A stretch of DNA of 7,833 nt from Bacteroidota bacterium (GCA_021812745.1 JAKAMS010000111.1:1-7833); one strand, 5' to 3'; positions 1 to 7,327 are shown, counted from the stretch's first letter. Program-made: numbers and translations. Notes: generated by a model not told the origin, from the letters alone.

Positions 1-176
1 TCAACTTTCTGACCAAGTTCCGCACTTAAATACTCTACTAGCGGGTTAAACATCTTCGTCATTTCCGAGGGAGCTAAACGTGGTAAAACTCCAACTTTTA
101 CTTGTGCATTTGCTGACATTGTAAATACAAATAATATTAAAACTACTATAAAAGATTTTTTTGCGTTGCTTTTCAT
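1..176 (-). CDS. PhnD-like periplasmic substrate-binding protein, N-terminal part (runs off left edge)
   Basis: The first 58 codons are visible; the rest lies beyond the left edge. The start is the ATG at 176-174, preceded by GGAG with six bases between. Residues 1-24 form a classic signal peptide: lysines at 2, 6 and 7, a hydrophobic core (FIVVLILFVF) and a cleavage site after SANA. The mature protein opens with VKVGVLPRLAP and then a stretch ending VEYLSAELGQKV. This matches the opening strand and first helix of the phosphate/phosphonate-binding PhnD-like family (type II periplasmic binding fold). It follows the porin gene by 28 bases, so the two are probably co-transcribed. Orphan members of this family often lack a dedicated ABC transporter, and some serve in sensing, so the ligand cannot be named. 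The family call is fairly secure from the N-terminus alone; specificity is unknown. Confidence 0.72.
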   Translation of the reverse strand, partial: MKSNAKKSFIVVLILFVFTMSANAQVKVGVLPRLAPSEMTKMFNPLVEYLSAELGQKV

Positions 177-182
177 TTTAGT

Positions 183-186
183 CTCC
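183..186 (-). promoter_or_regulatory. Shine-Dalgarno site of the PhnD-like gene
   Basis: The minus strand reads GGAG six bases before the ATG at 176. It fixes the start of a gene that is otherwise cut by the window edge, and lies in the short spacer after the porin stop codon. Confidence 0.6.
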
Positions 187-204
187 AATTTATTTTTGCA
201 TTAA

Positions 205-1227
205 TTAAAATCTGGTTTGTAATTCAAAGATTAGTTTGTTTGGATTAGCACTTCCATTTTTGTAATCGAATAATTCGTAGTTGATTCTGAAACGTGCGAA
301 AGTAATTTTAGCAAATTCAAACGTTAAACCGAAGGTCGTCATGTCAACTTCGTTGTTATCCGCTGAAGTATTGGGGTTGAATTTTTCATAACGGAAACCG
401 GTTATGATTTCTCTTAAGAAATTACCTTCCAATGGAATATTATAAGTGGCAAATCCGAAGAAAGAATTTCCAGAGATATTGCTAGCCAATGTTTTTGTGT
501 TTTTGTTTCCGAACTCAGCATCAACAAACAACGCGCCAAATTTGTAATCGAAACCGAAATTAAAATAGTTTAGATTGGCACCTTGGGCTTTCCCTCCGTA
601 ATAATTACCAGAGAAATTCAAATTCTTAGCTGGGGTGATAACCGCTCTAAAAACATAATCCATTGTTTTATCGTTTTCTATTTTATTTAATCCGGTACCA
701 TTAAAAGAGCCGGCAGAAAGTTCGGCGCTTACATCACCCTTTAATTTGTATGATACCATAACGCCAATATCTCTGATGTTAGGAGAAACATTGGTGAGCA
801 ATGGTCTGTTGGAGAAATCAGCATTTTGATCACTTCTAAGATTATCTGTGCTGAAAGGTACTTTAAATTGTCCTGCGGTTATATCAAGGTTTTTAATCGG
901 GGAAAGTACGGCAGCCGCATCGAGTAATATATCTGAAAAATTTGCAGTTGCGCTTGAGACAACCTTTGTGCCGTTAATGGTTGTAGTTGTAGTGGTTAAC
1001 TTTCCAAGACGTGTAAAATCCACAAGGAATTTATAACTAGCATATTCGTTAACCGCCCCATTAATTCCAAATCTAATTTGTTTGATAAGATATTGCCCTT
1101 GGTTCGTGGAAAAATCGGTTTGCTGCCAAACGCGTACGTAACCGGAAAATTTTGGTGAGTAATCCGGTTTTTCTTGAGCAATCATAGAACCTGCGGAGAT
1201 TAATATTAATATTAGAGCTTTTTTCAT
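205..1227 (-). CDS. OprO/OprP-type outer-membrane porin
   Basis: This 340-residue protein is predicted to form an outer-membrane beta-barrel channel. Residues 1-17 are a signal peptide (MKKALILILISAGSMIA, mature end at QEK). The body alternates polar and hydrophobic residues as barrel strands do, and the last residue is phenylalanine in TRF, the usual C-terminal insertion signal of barrel proteins. The centre carries the family-like stretch GQFKVPFSTDNLRSD, followed by SPNIRDIGVMV, typical of phosphate-selective porin O/P (PF07396) homologues. The name does not establish phosphate selectivity; many relatives are general anion or unknown channels. A run of six threonines near residues 78-83 probably sits in an early loop. 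The ATG is preceded by AGAGGT three bases upstream, which supports this start. The PhnD-like gene follows after 28 bases, suggesting a porin plus binding-protein uptake or sensing unit. Confidence 0.8.
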   Translation of the reverse strand: MKKALILILISAGSMIAQEKPDYSPKFSGYVRVWQQTDFSTNQGQYLIKQIRFGINGAVNEYASYKFLVDFTRLGKLTTTTTTINGTKVVSSATANFSDILLDAAAVLSPIKNLDITAGQFKVPFSTDNLRSDQNADFSNRPLLTNVSPNIRDIGVMVSYKLKGDVSAELSAGSFNGTGLNKIENDKTMDYVFRAVITPAKNLNFSGNYYGGKAQGANLNYFNFGFDYKFGALFVDAEFGNKNTKTLASNISGNSFFGFATYNIPLEGNFLREIITGFRYEKFNPNTSADNNEVDMTTFGLTFEFAKITFARFRINYELFDYKNGSANPNKLIFELQTRF

Positions 1228-1520
1228 ATTACCTCTGATTGATTTGTTATTATTAATTAAGATTAAACAATTTTTTGTCCGATTAAATTGCTATATGATA
1301 ATCGGTTCGCTAATAGAAATGTTTAAATATAATGTTGCAAGCGGGCAATTTGTGGAGCGAATGTAAGATAAACAATGAAATATGAAAAATTTGCTTGAAA
1401 AGCACTATACTCTATAAAACAAAAGAATTCTAACTATAAAAGAGACAATTATAATAATCAGAAAATCATTTCATGACTAGACAGTGAATGCCCTCTGATT
1501 GAGGAATGAATTCCAAATAT
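1228..1520. other. Non-coding stretch upstream of the porin gene
   Basis: No intact gene or RNA is recognised here. It is AT-rich and should hold the promoter of the porin/PhnD pair, but no convincing -35/-10 or sigma-54 (-24/-12) element could be fixed by eye. Its only clear structure is a perfect 7-base inverted repeat at 1279-1305, described separately. The part nearest 1520 may be the badly decayed 3' end of the neighbouring pseudogene, since its reading continues open for some twenty codons after 1521. Confidence 0.5.
1279..1305. repeat. Inverted repeat CCGATTA/TAATCGG, possible operator
   Basis: The plus strand reads CCGATTA at 1279-1285 and its exact reverse complement TAATCGG at 1299-1305, with a 13-base AT-rich spacer. 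The centre lies about 65 bases upstream of the porin ATG, a reasonable position for a regulator-binding site. No T-run follows on either strand, so it is not an intrinsic terminator. A 7-base match of this kind can occur by chance in several hundred AT-rich bases. Confidence 0.3.
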
Positions 1521-1690
1521 GATATTAACACTTACACTAGATGGAAGCGGCAACCAGCCAATGCAACCATCATCCTAGCTCCATTTTACCCACGAATGCT
1601 CCCAATCATAATCAGAAATCCAGAACTATCTAAAATAATCTCATTGTACCATTTTCCGTAATGATATGTAGTCCAAACGTATTTGGTTTT
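1521..1690 (-). pseudogene. Decayed tryptophan-rich DUF6600-like gene fragment
   Basis: Two adjacent minus-strand readings, in different frames, resemble one known sequence pattern. From 1681 to 1637 the DNA reads YVWTTYHYGKWYNEI. After an 11-base step that shifts frame, 1625 to 1521 reads FWISDYDWEHSWVKWS, a TAG stop, then DDGCIGWLPLPSSVSVNI. Joined, these follow the pattern YHYGRWY...GWxWIPxYxWxxxWVxW...GWxPLPP of tryptophan-rich secreted proteins annotated as DUF6600. The stop most likely replaces a tryptophan (TGG to TAG). At least one frameshift and one nonsense change are therefore present, and flanking DNA shows further decay. No start codon or signal peptide was found. The identification rests on remembered family pattern; the broken state is seen directly. 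Confidence 0.6.
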
Positions 1691-1768
1691 ATATTAGTAT
1701 AGTTAAGTTTTACGAATGAACTAAACGATTTAGGTTATAGATTTAATATCAGTGGTGCGAATACCAAA
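1691..1768. other. Short gap between archaemetzincin gene and gene remnant
   Basis: AT-rich DNA directly after the archaemetzincin stop codon. It may include the unrecognisable 5' part of the decayed gene. No hairpin followed by a T-run was found, so the transcript end of the signalling operon is not located. Confidence 0.35.
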
Positions 1769-2299
1769 TTAGTGTTTATAGAATCCAACATTAGAAATGC
1801 ATTTACTGCAGAAAGTGTTCCCTTTTATATCTACTTCTTCAATCCCATTAGATGCATGCATTACGCAATCCCAGTCCGCGCAATGGCGTAAACCGTAATT
1901 ATGACCAAGTTCATGAAGAATTTCTTTAATTGTGCGTTCCAATAAAAGATTTTCGTTTGATATGCCAGAATAAAATTCTTCGTGCAGACGGCAGACAGAA
2001 AGTATGGAATGTTTTCCATTAAGCTGCGCTTCTCCAAAAACAAAAGTTAATGCTGGGACAAAAATATCAACATCGGTCAGCATAATTATTTTACCGATAA
2101 ATTCATCTGTAAGCTTTATTGCTTCGGCAATTATCTGTGTAGAAAAATATTGTTTGCGCTCCACCGAAAAGAAATCATCTAGATTTACATTTAGGTTAAT
2201 GAGATTAATTTTACAAAAAAATCTTTTCGATAATTCTGTAACAAGGTTTTGCAGAAGTAAGTTGTTGTGGAATTTAATGGGTGCTAAAAAGATATCCAT
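1769..2299 (-). CDS. amzA: Archaemetzincin-type zinc metallopeptidase (family M54)
   Basis: This 176-residue protein, close to the usual length of the family, carries the full archaemetzincin signature. The active-site helix HELGHNYGLRH has zinc ligands H129, H133 and H139 and catalytic E130. C140, C145, C164 and C167 (HC-x4-C ... C-x2-C) form the second zinc site, and M147 is the metzincin Met-turn. The upstream DVDIFVPALTFVFGEAQ and SVCRLHEEFY stretches also fit M54. No signal peptide is seen, so it is probably cytoplasmic. Substrates of bacterial archaemetzincins are unknown. The ATG at 2299-2297 overlaps the stop of the response regulator (TGATG), implying translational coupling. A TTG one codon earlier would be in frame but is less likely. 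Placement as the third gene of a sensor-kinase operon is unusual and hints that proteolysis is part of that response. Confidence 0.9.
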   Translation of the reverse strand: MDIFLAPIKFHNNLLLQNLVTELSKRFFCKINLINLNVNLDDFFSVERKQYFSTQIIAEAIKLTDEFIGKIIMLTDVDIFVPALTFVFGEAQLNGKHSILSVCRLHEEFYSGISNENLLLERTIKEILHELGHNYGLRHCADWDCVMHASNGIEEVDIKGNTFCSKCISNVGFYKH

Positions 2300-3654
2300 C
2301 AAAATTCTTCTTTGCGGAGTTCGTACTTATTTATTTTATTGTAAAGTGTAACCCTATCAATCTCAAGTAATTGAGCGGTTTTGGAAATATTCCAATTGTT
2401 CTCATGTAGAATTTTCTGAATATATTTTTTCTCTATTGAAGAAAGACTTTTCTCGTTACCATCCAATTCAAAGTTTGTTCTATAAACATGAAACGGAAGA
2501 TCATCAACAATAATAGAATTAGATTTACCAACCACCATCGCTCTTTCTATAGCATTTTCCAATTCACGTACATTTCCGGGCCAATCATAATTCATTAGAA
2601 AATCCATGGCTTCATTAGAAACGCTTTTTATCTTTTTATTCATAACAGTTGAAAATTTATTAATAAAGAAACTTACAAGCAGAGGAATATCATCTCTTCT
2701 TTCACGCAGCGGTGGAATAACAACTGTGAAAACGTTCAATCTGTAATATAAATCTTCTCTAAACTTGCCTCCTTTAACGAGTTCTTCCAGAGGTTCATTT
2801 GTTGCAGTAATTACCCGAAAATCACTTTTTATTAATTCATTTCCGCCGACCCGGTTAAATTGTTTTGTTTCGATTACTCTTAACATCTCAATCTGCATCC
2901 TTAAGGAAATCGAGCCAATCTCATCAAGAAAAATTGTTCCTCCGCTAGCCATTTCAAATTTTCCTTTTCTTTTGAATTGAGCTCCTGTGAATGAACCCTT
3001 TTCGTGTCCGAATAATTCGCTTTCAAGAAGTGATTCGGCTAAAGCGCCACAGTTCACAGTAATAATCGGAGAATATTTTCTGCTGCTATTAATATGGATG
3101 GCTTTTGCAACCAATTCTTTTCCCGTACCACTCTCACCTCTTATCATAACAGTAGTATCTGTACGGGCAACAGAATGCACAAGCTCATAAATTTTCTTCA
3201 TTTGATAACTTTCGCCGATCAAATTATCAGGTTTGATTATTTCATCTATATTTTCTTTCAACTTAGTGTTTTCAATCTTTAGCGCCCGCTGTTCAAGGGC
3301 TTTCTTGACGAGATGCGCAAGTTCGTCTGGATCAACTGGTTTTGTTACATAATCATAAGCGCCTGTTTTCAAAGCCGTAATCGCGGTTGGTACAGAAGCA
3401 AAAGCTGTGATGAGAATAATAAGAGCATCTTTATCAATTGCTTTAATTTTGGATAACAAATCCAGGCCACTCATGCCCGGCATTTTCATGTCGACAAGAA
3501 GGAGATCAAATTTCTCCTTTGCATATTTTTTTAAAGCAATTTCACCATCCTCCGCGGTATCAACTATATAATTTTCCTCTTCAAACCAGTGATAAAGAGA
3601 TTCCCTTACAATTTTTTCATCATCAACTATTAAAATTCTTTCTTTATTATCCAT
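2299..3654 (-). CDS. NtrC-family sigma-54-dependent response regulator
   Basis: This 451-residue three-domain activator matches the usual length of the family. The receiver domain (about 5-120) has acidic residues D11 and D12, phosphoacceptor D55 in LLLVDMKMPG, T83 and K105. The AAA+ domain (about 144-380) has Walker A GESGTGKE at 173-180, the sigma-54 contact loop as GSFTGA at 220-225, Walker B GGTIFLDE at 238-245 and a PPLRERRDDIP stretch. The C-terminal Fis-type helix-turn-helix is in the last 47 residues (WNISKTAQLLEIDRVTLYNK). The GSFTGA loop is a common variant of GAFTGA and should still contact sigma-54. AGGAAG lies six bases before the ATG. It starts 11 bases after the kinase stop, so the kinase is its probable partner. 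Target genes are not shown: no clear sigma-54 promoter was found in the gaps of this window. Confidence 0.95.
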   Translation of the reverse strand: MDNKERILIVDDEKIVRESLYHWFEEENYIVDTAEDGEIALKKYAKEKFDLLLVDMKMPGMSGLDLLSKIKAIDKDALIILITAFASVPTAITALKTGAYDYVTKPVDPDELAHLVKKALEQRALKIENTKLKENIDEIIKPDNLIGESYQMKKIYELVHSVARTDTTVMIRGESGTGKELVAKAIHINSSRKYSPIITVNCGALAESLLESELFGHEKGSFTGAQFKRKGKFEMASGGTIFLDEIGSISLRMQIEMLRVIETKQFNRVGGNELIKSDFRVITATNEPLEELVKGGKFREDLYYRLNVFTVVIPPLRERRDDIPLLVSFFINKFSTVMNKKIKSVSNEAMDFLMNYDWPGNVRELENAIERAMVVGKSNSIIVDDLPFHVYRTNFELDGNEKSLSSIEKKYIQKILHENNWNISKTAQLLEIDRVTLYNKINKYELRKEEF

Positions 3655-3665
3655 AAATCTTCCTA

Positions 3666-5258
3666 TTAAGCAAGTTGTTCGTTTTGTGGCAATACTATTT
3701 TAAACGTTGTTCCTTGATTTGAAGTTTTTTCTACTTCTATTTTTCCTTTATGATTAGTAACAATTCCGTAGACAACCGCCAGCCCAAGTCCGGTACCTGT
3801 AGAAGCTTCTTTTGTTGAATAAAACGGTTCGAAGATGTGAGGCAAATCTTTTGCGGCTATTCCTATACCTTCGTCTATTATCCTAAGAACAATATTATTT
3901 TTTTCAAGTGTTAGGTGAAGTGTGATTTTCCCACCATTAGGCATTGCTTCAATCGAATTAATCAGAAGCGACATCAAAGCCTGTTGAATTTTATAAGCGT
4001 TGCAGTAAATTTCAATTGGCAGTTCAGGGAATTCTTTGATTATAGTTATGCGGTGTATTTCAAGATGATGATTGATAACAGCCACGCTGTTATCAATTAT
4101 TTTTACAAAGTTTTCTTTGGCATATTCATCCAATTCAGAGTGCGAAAAAATCAGTAAGTCTTTTACAATTTGTCCGCAGCGGGCAGATTCGTGCGAAATC
4201 AATTCTAAATATTCAATAATTTTGAAATACTCAGAGTCTTTCTGTGAAGCTTGTAATTTTTTTGTTATCAATTTGCTGTAAGTTAAAATCCCTGCAAGCG
4301 GATTATTTAACTCGTGTGCAACAGTAGCTGATAATTTGCCGAGTGAAGCCAACTTTTCAATTTGATTAACCTGGTTGTAAATATTTTTTAACTCTTCTGT
4401 CTTTTCATTTACTTTGTCATTCAAAGTTTCCGACCAATTTTTTATTTCCTTATAAGCTTCATCAAGTTTTGTTGACATCTCATTGAACCGCAGAGCCATT
4501 TGTCCTAGTTCGTTTTTAGAATTAATTCCAATTTTATAATCCAAATTTCCGTTTCCTAACTCTTCAATACCTTTCCTTATCTTTTTTATTGGTTTGTTAA
4601 CTAAAATCGTTATAAACAAACCGGAAAAAAATGAAATAACAACTACAATAAAAACCGAACCTAAGATTACCTTCCTAGTACTGTTTTGGATTATTGAATC
4701 AAGCTGTTCTAGCGAAACAACAACGTCGAGAACTCCTAGAATATTAACTTTCGGCGAGTGAGCATGACAGTCCGCGTTTGTACAATCAGGATCATTTTGG
4801 ATTGGATTAATGAGCCCAAGAACTCGTTTATTTTCTGAATTTTTATAAATTCTAATTTTATCTTGGTTTGTTAAACTTTTTAGTGGAACTGAACTGTTGT
4901 GGCAGGCGATGCAAGCTTCGTCCTTCATATTAACTTTTTTTAGGATCTCATCGGGGTTTGTAGAAAAAATTATTAAACCCTGTTTGTTATAAATGCGGAT
5001 TTCTTTAACACCAACTTCAGTACGCAATGTTTTAATAATTTCATGAACATCTTCACGTCTGTTCAAAAGCATACTATATCGGGTTGATTTTTTTATCAGG
5101 TCACTTATACTATACGCGCTTTGGAATCTTGTATCAGTTAAATAACTATCAAGATTTTTAATTATAAAGTAGGTATATACCGAAAGAATACTAATCAGGA
5201 TAAATGAGATAGAAATTATAAGTCGAACACTTAACTTATTTAGGACTTTTGTTTTCAT
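3666..5258 (-). CDS. Membrane histidine kinase with periplasmic di-haem c-type sensor domain
   Basis: This 530-residue sensor kinase has a first membrane helix at about 12-34, a periplasmic domain at 35-196, a second helix at about 197-220, HAMP at 218-270, a short coiled coil, HisKA and a catalytic ATPase domain. The periplasmic part has two haem c attachment motifs, CIACH at 116-120 (CX2CH) and CTNADCH at 159-165 (CX4CH), each next to predicted strands typical of a PAS/Cache-like sensor. The phosphorylated histidine is H315 in AHELNNP. The ATPase has N-box NSIEAMPNGG, G1 box DEGIGIA, F box FEPFYSTK and G2 box GTGLGLAVVYGI, so it should be active. Covalent haem implies it senses redox state or a gas such as O2, NO or CO in the periplasm; which one is inference. 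It leads an operon with the regulator and archaemetzincin. Confidence 0.93.
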   Translation of the reverse strand: MKTKVLNKLSVRLIISISFILISILSVYTYFIIKNLDSYLTDTRFQSAYSISDLIKKSTRYSMLLNRREDVHEIIKTLRTEVGVKEIRIYNKQGLIIFSTNPDEILKKVNMKDEACIACHNSSVPLKSLTNQDKIRIYKNSENKRVLGLINPIQNDPDCTNADCHAHSPKVNILGVLDVVVSLEQLDSIIQNSTRKVILGSVFIVVVISFFSGLFITILVNKPIKKIRKGIEELGNGNLDYKIGINSKNELGQMALRFNEMSTKLDEAYKEIKNWSETLNDKVNEKTEELKNIYNQVNQIEKLASLGKLSATVAHELNNPLAGILTYSKLITKKLQASQKDSEYFKIIEYLELISHESARCGQIVKDLLIFSHSELDEYAKENFVKIIDNSVAVINHHLEIHRITIIKEFPELPIEIYCNAYKIQQALMSLLINSIEAMPNGGKITLHLTLEKNNIVLRIIDEGIGIAAKDLPHIFEPFYSTKEASTGTGLGLAVVYGIVTNHKGKIEVEKTSNQGTTFKIVLPQNEQLA

Positions 5259-5410
5259 AACTTCTAATTCCTGTTTTAAAATTAGATAATACTTTAGATA
5301 CTTTCACTCTAATTATTTTTATAATGGATTACACGGGTAATTTCATGGTCAAGATCTCATCATGAGCATCACGAAAGTGGACGGCAGGTCGGCGTTCAAA
5401 CAATTTCTTT
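5259..5410. other. Gap before the kinase operon with GC-rich gene-like scrap
   Basis: These 152 bases separate the H-like gene from the kinase and may hold the kinase promoter, though none could be fixed. Most is AT-rich, but about 5345-5400 is distinctly richer in GC. On the plus strand 5362-5421 reads as a 19-codon open frame beginning MSITKVDGRSAFKQFLF, with mainly G or C third positions, and on the minus strand the same DNA reads RRPAVHFRDAHDEI before a stop. Neither has a good ribosome site. It looks like a leftover of an older or foreign gene rather than a functional one. No terminator hairpin with a T-run was found. Confidence 0.4.
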
Positions 5411-6130
5411 TTAAAGGTTGAAAGAATTTAATATAGCTAGATATTTTTTATTACCGAGAAGTTGATGAAGAGATTTGATTTGGGTTCCGCCGTCATGCAT
5501 TGTATCTCCGACTTTAGGCACCTTCGATTTAATCTCCTCGATAATATCAATAGCTCTATTATGCGTGCTACCCCATTCCTCTATAGATAAGTTGCCGTTT
5601 TTAATATTCTGATTATCGCAACCTACTATTGCAAACCACTGAGACTTCCAGGGAATGTCATTTCTATCACCTACTTTATCGTAAATTAAAAAATTCTTAG
5701 GCGCAGATAGATTAAATTCACCCCATGGGCCAAAAATCTGGATCAGTTGCTGACCGGCAAAAATATTTTCACCGCACCCAAACAATATAAGTGAACTTAG
5801 TGAATCAAGGAAACAAACTAGAACAGGATTAATGCCGAGATAAAATGTATTAGAGCATATTTCCTTAGCGACGAAATTATTTTTTAAATAAATAATTTTA
5901 TCATCGTATTCGATGCTTTGCAATTTGTCGTAAATAATATTTACAACATTTGATATACCCGCAGACTGTGATTCATTTTCATTCAATAAATTGCGCATAA
6001 CTTTATCAAACAGGCATTTTTCGCAGTCAAATTGATTATCGCATAATTTATACTCGATAACATTGGAAGCCATCCAGATGCACTTCAGCTTCTCATAATT
6101 ATTTTTCCTGTATTCATTTTCACTGTTCAT
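5411..6130 (-). CDS. Cysteine-motif protein, divergent glycine-cleavage-H-like, role unknown
   Basis: This is a soluble protein of 239 residues from the ATG at 6130. A GTG three codons earlier at 6139 is in frame but lacks a ribosome site. The N-terminus has four cysteines, C17, C30, C36 and C39 (CX12CX5CX2C), within CIWMASNVIEYKLCD and FDCEKCLFDKVM; such spacing suggests a zinc or iron-sulphur site. A middle region (about 93-175) loosely resembles the lipoyl-type fold of glycine cleavage H-like proteins. The C-terminus has GDTMHDGG at 208-215, followed by a helix. I recall similar Cys-headed H-like proteins beside respiratory oxidoreductase genes, but no function is established. No ESVKA-type lipoylation lysine is evident, so lipoate attachment is doubtful. 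It starts 15 bases after hybB stops, suggesting it serves or matures the HybAB enzyme. The family call is moderate, the function unknown. Confidence 0.55.
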   Translation of the reverse strand: MNSENEYRKNNYEKLKCIWMASNVIEYKLCDNQFDCEKCLFDKVMRNLLNENESQSAGISNVVNIIYDKLQSIEYDDKIIYLKNNFVAKEICSNTFYLGINPVLVCFLDSLSSLILFGCGENIFAGQQLIQIFGPWGEFNLSAPKNFLIYDKVGDRNDIPWKSQWFAIVGCDNQNIKNGNLSIEEWGSTHNRAIDIIEEIKSKVPKVGDTMHDGGTQIKSLHQLLGNKKYLAILNSFNL

Positions 6131-6145
6131 GTCTTTCACTTATAA

Positions 6146-7327
6146 TTATTTATTTTGATTTATTATCACATTCCCTTTAACCGGTTTTTTGAATTCTTCA
6201 CTCTCAAAAACTGGAAAATTTTTAGCAACTAACCTGAAGGCAAATATTGCAAGCACAACGAGCATCATTGTAATATTAATTTCATCAAATGAAGGGAAAT
6301 AATTTATTCCAGAAGTGGCAGCTAGTCCGGTGATGCTTACGTTAAATCTGTTCAAGATCAATCCAGCTATTACACAGACAGAAATTATATATAACCATTT
6401 TTTATCTTCTCTGAATTTTCTGTAGCTAAGAAAATAGATGGGGACGATGGTTCCAAGCACTATTTCCAGATAGAAAAGATATGTTTCAGTCGAAAGTATA
6501 GTTAAATAGATTAGCTTGCCGTTATTAACAAAGTCATAGATTTTCAATAACAAGCCTGCAATCAAAGTTATTAAAACTCCAAAACCTGCTCCGGACAAAA
6601 TATTCATTTTTAAATCAGTATTATGAATACCATCCGCATTAGTAAAAGCTCTTGCAATAAGATAAGACTCAAAGATTATCATTGACAAGCCGGACGCAAT
6701 ACATGAAATATAAAAATGCACAGGGAGTAAAGATGAATACCACAGCGGATGTAATTTTCCGGGTACAATCAAATATAATGAACCAAAAGATGACTGATGA
6801 AGAGTTGAAAATAAAACACCGGCTATTACGACAGGGATAGAGATTATTTTCAATATTCTAATAGGTGCATATAAATTATATTTTTCAAGAGCAACCGGGG
6901 CAAATTCTAAAATAAGTACAGTGGTATAACAAATTAAACACCAAGTAATTTCAAACATTACAGAATGAACATTCCACATTACAAGAGGATGCCAAAAATT
7001 CTCAGGTCTTCCCAAATCAACCACAAGCAGGCAAACAACAACTGAATATCCAAGAAATGCTGTTAAGACTGCCGGTTTAACCAACGCCTCATATTTATGA
7101 ATGTGAAAAATGTGAACTGTAGCTGCAATTGTAAATCCCGCAGCGGCGAGTCCTACACCGAGAAAATCAAATCCTATCCACAAGCCCCATGGTGCGGCAT
7201 CTTGCAAATTTGTTGTTGCGCCCAGACCGCGGGAGAATCTATAATAGGTTGAAAATAAACCCATAGTTACGATAATAACTGAAACCACTTTCCAAAATGT
7301 TGGTTTTAAAATTTCATTTACTTTCAT
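6146..7327 (-). CDS. hybB: HybB/NrfD-family integral membrane quinone-interacting subunit
   Basis: This 393-residue protein, almost exactly the length of E. coli HybB (392), has about ten predicted membrane helices: 12-29, 49-75, 86-104, 122-142, 159-178, 200-222, 245-264, 277-300, 312-327 and 351-368. HybB-like landmarks are PWGLWIGFD at 46-54, DLGRPENFWHP at 104-114, NVHSVMFE at 119-126, LEFAPVALEKY at 140-150 and LHQSSFGSLYLIVPG at 176-190. Members carry no haem or metal of their own and pass electrons between an iron-sulphur partner and the quinone pool; some may also move protons. The ATG lies five bases after the HybA-like stop, with GGAAAG across the junction. In E. coli the hydrogenase large subunit follows hybB; here a different protein does, so the catalytic partner must lie upstream beyond the right edge or elsewhere. 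NrfD-type subunits of other enzymes are the alternative, but length and motifs favour HybB. Confidence 0.88.
   Translation of the reverse strand: MKVNEILKPTFWKVVSVIIVTMGLFSTYYRFSRGLGATTNLQDAAPWGLWIGFDFLGVGLAAAGFTIAATVHIFHIHKYEALVKPAVLTAFLGYSVVVCLLVVDLGRPENFWHPLVMWNVHSVMFEITWCLICYTTVLILEFAPVALEKYNLYAPIRILKIISIPVVIAGVLFSTLHQSSFGSLYLIVPGKLHPLWYSSLLPVHFYISCIASGLSMIIFESYLIARAFTNADGIHNTDLKMNILSGAGFGVLITLIAGLLLKIYDFVNNGKLIYLTILSTETYLFYLEIVLGTIVPIYFLSYRKFREDKKWLYIISVCVIAGLILNRFNVSITGLAATSGINYFPSFDEINITMMLVVLAIFAFRLVAKNFPVFESEEFKKPVKGNVIINQNK

Noticed and set aside
1327..1350. Possible hairpin around TTGCAAGCGGGCAA
   Set aside because: Only a four-base stem without a T-run; too weak for a terminator.
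1228..1520. Sigma-54 (-24/-12) promoter for the porin operon, with the TTGCA-like run near 1335 and the GGGCATTCAC run near 1490 as candidates
   Set aside because: Neither has GG and GC at the required spacing on the minus strand, so no site is claimed.
2300..2302. TTG as start codon of the archaemetzincin gene
   Set aside because: The next codon is an ATG that overlaps the regulator stop in a standard TGATG coupling, which is the simpler start.
2004..2351. Plus-strand open frame across the archaemetzincin gene
   Set aside because: It lies opposite a gene with a complete zinc-peptidase signature and has no recognisable domain of its own.
5354..5364. Short palindrome CTCATCATGAG as operator or terminator
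   Set aside because: Arms are only five bases and no T-run follows, which is expected by chance.
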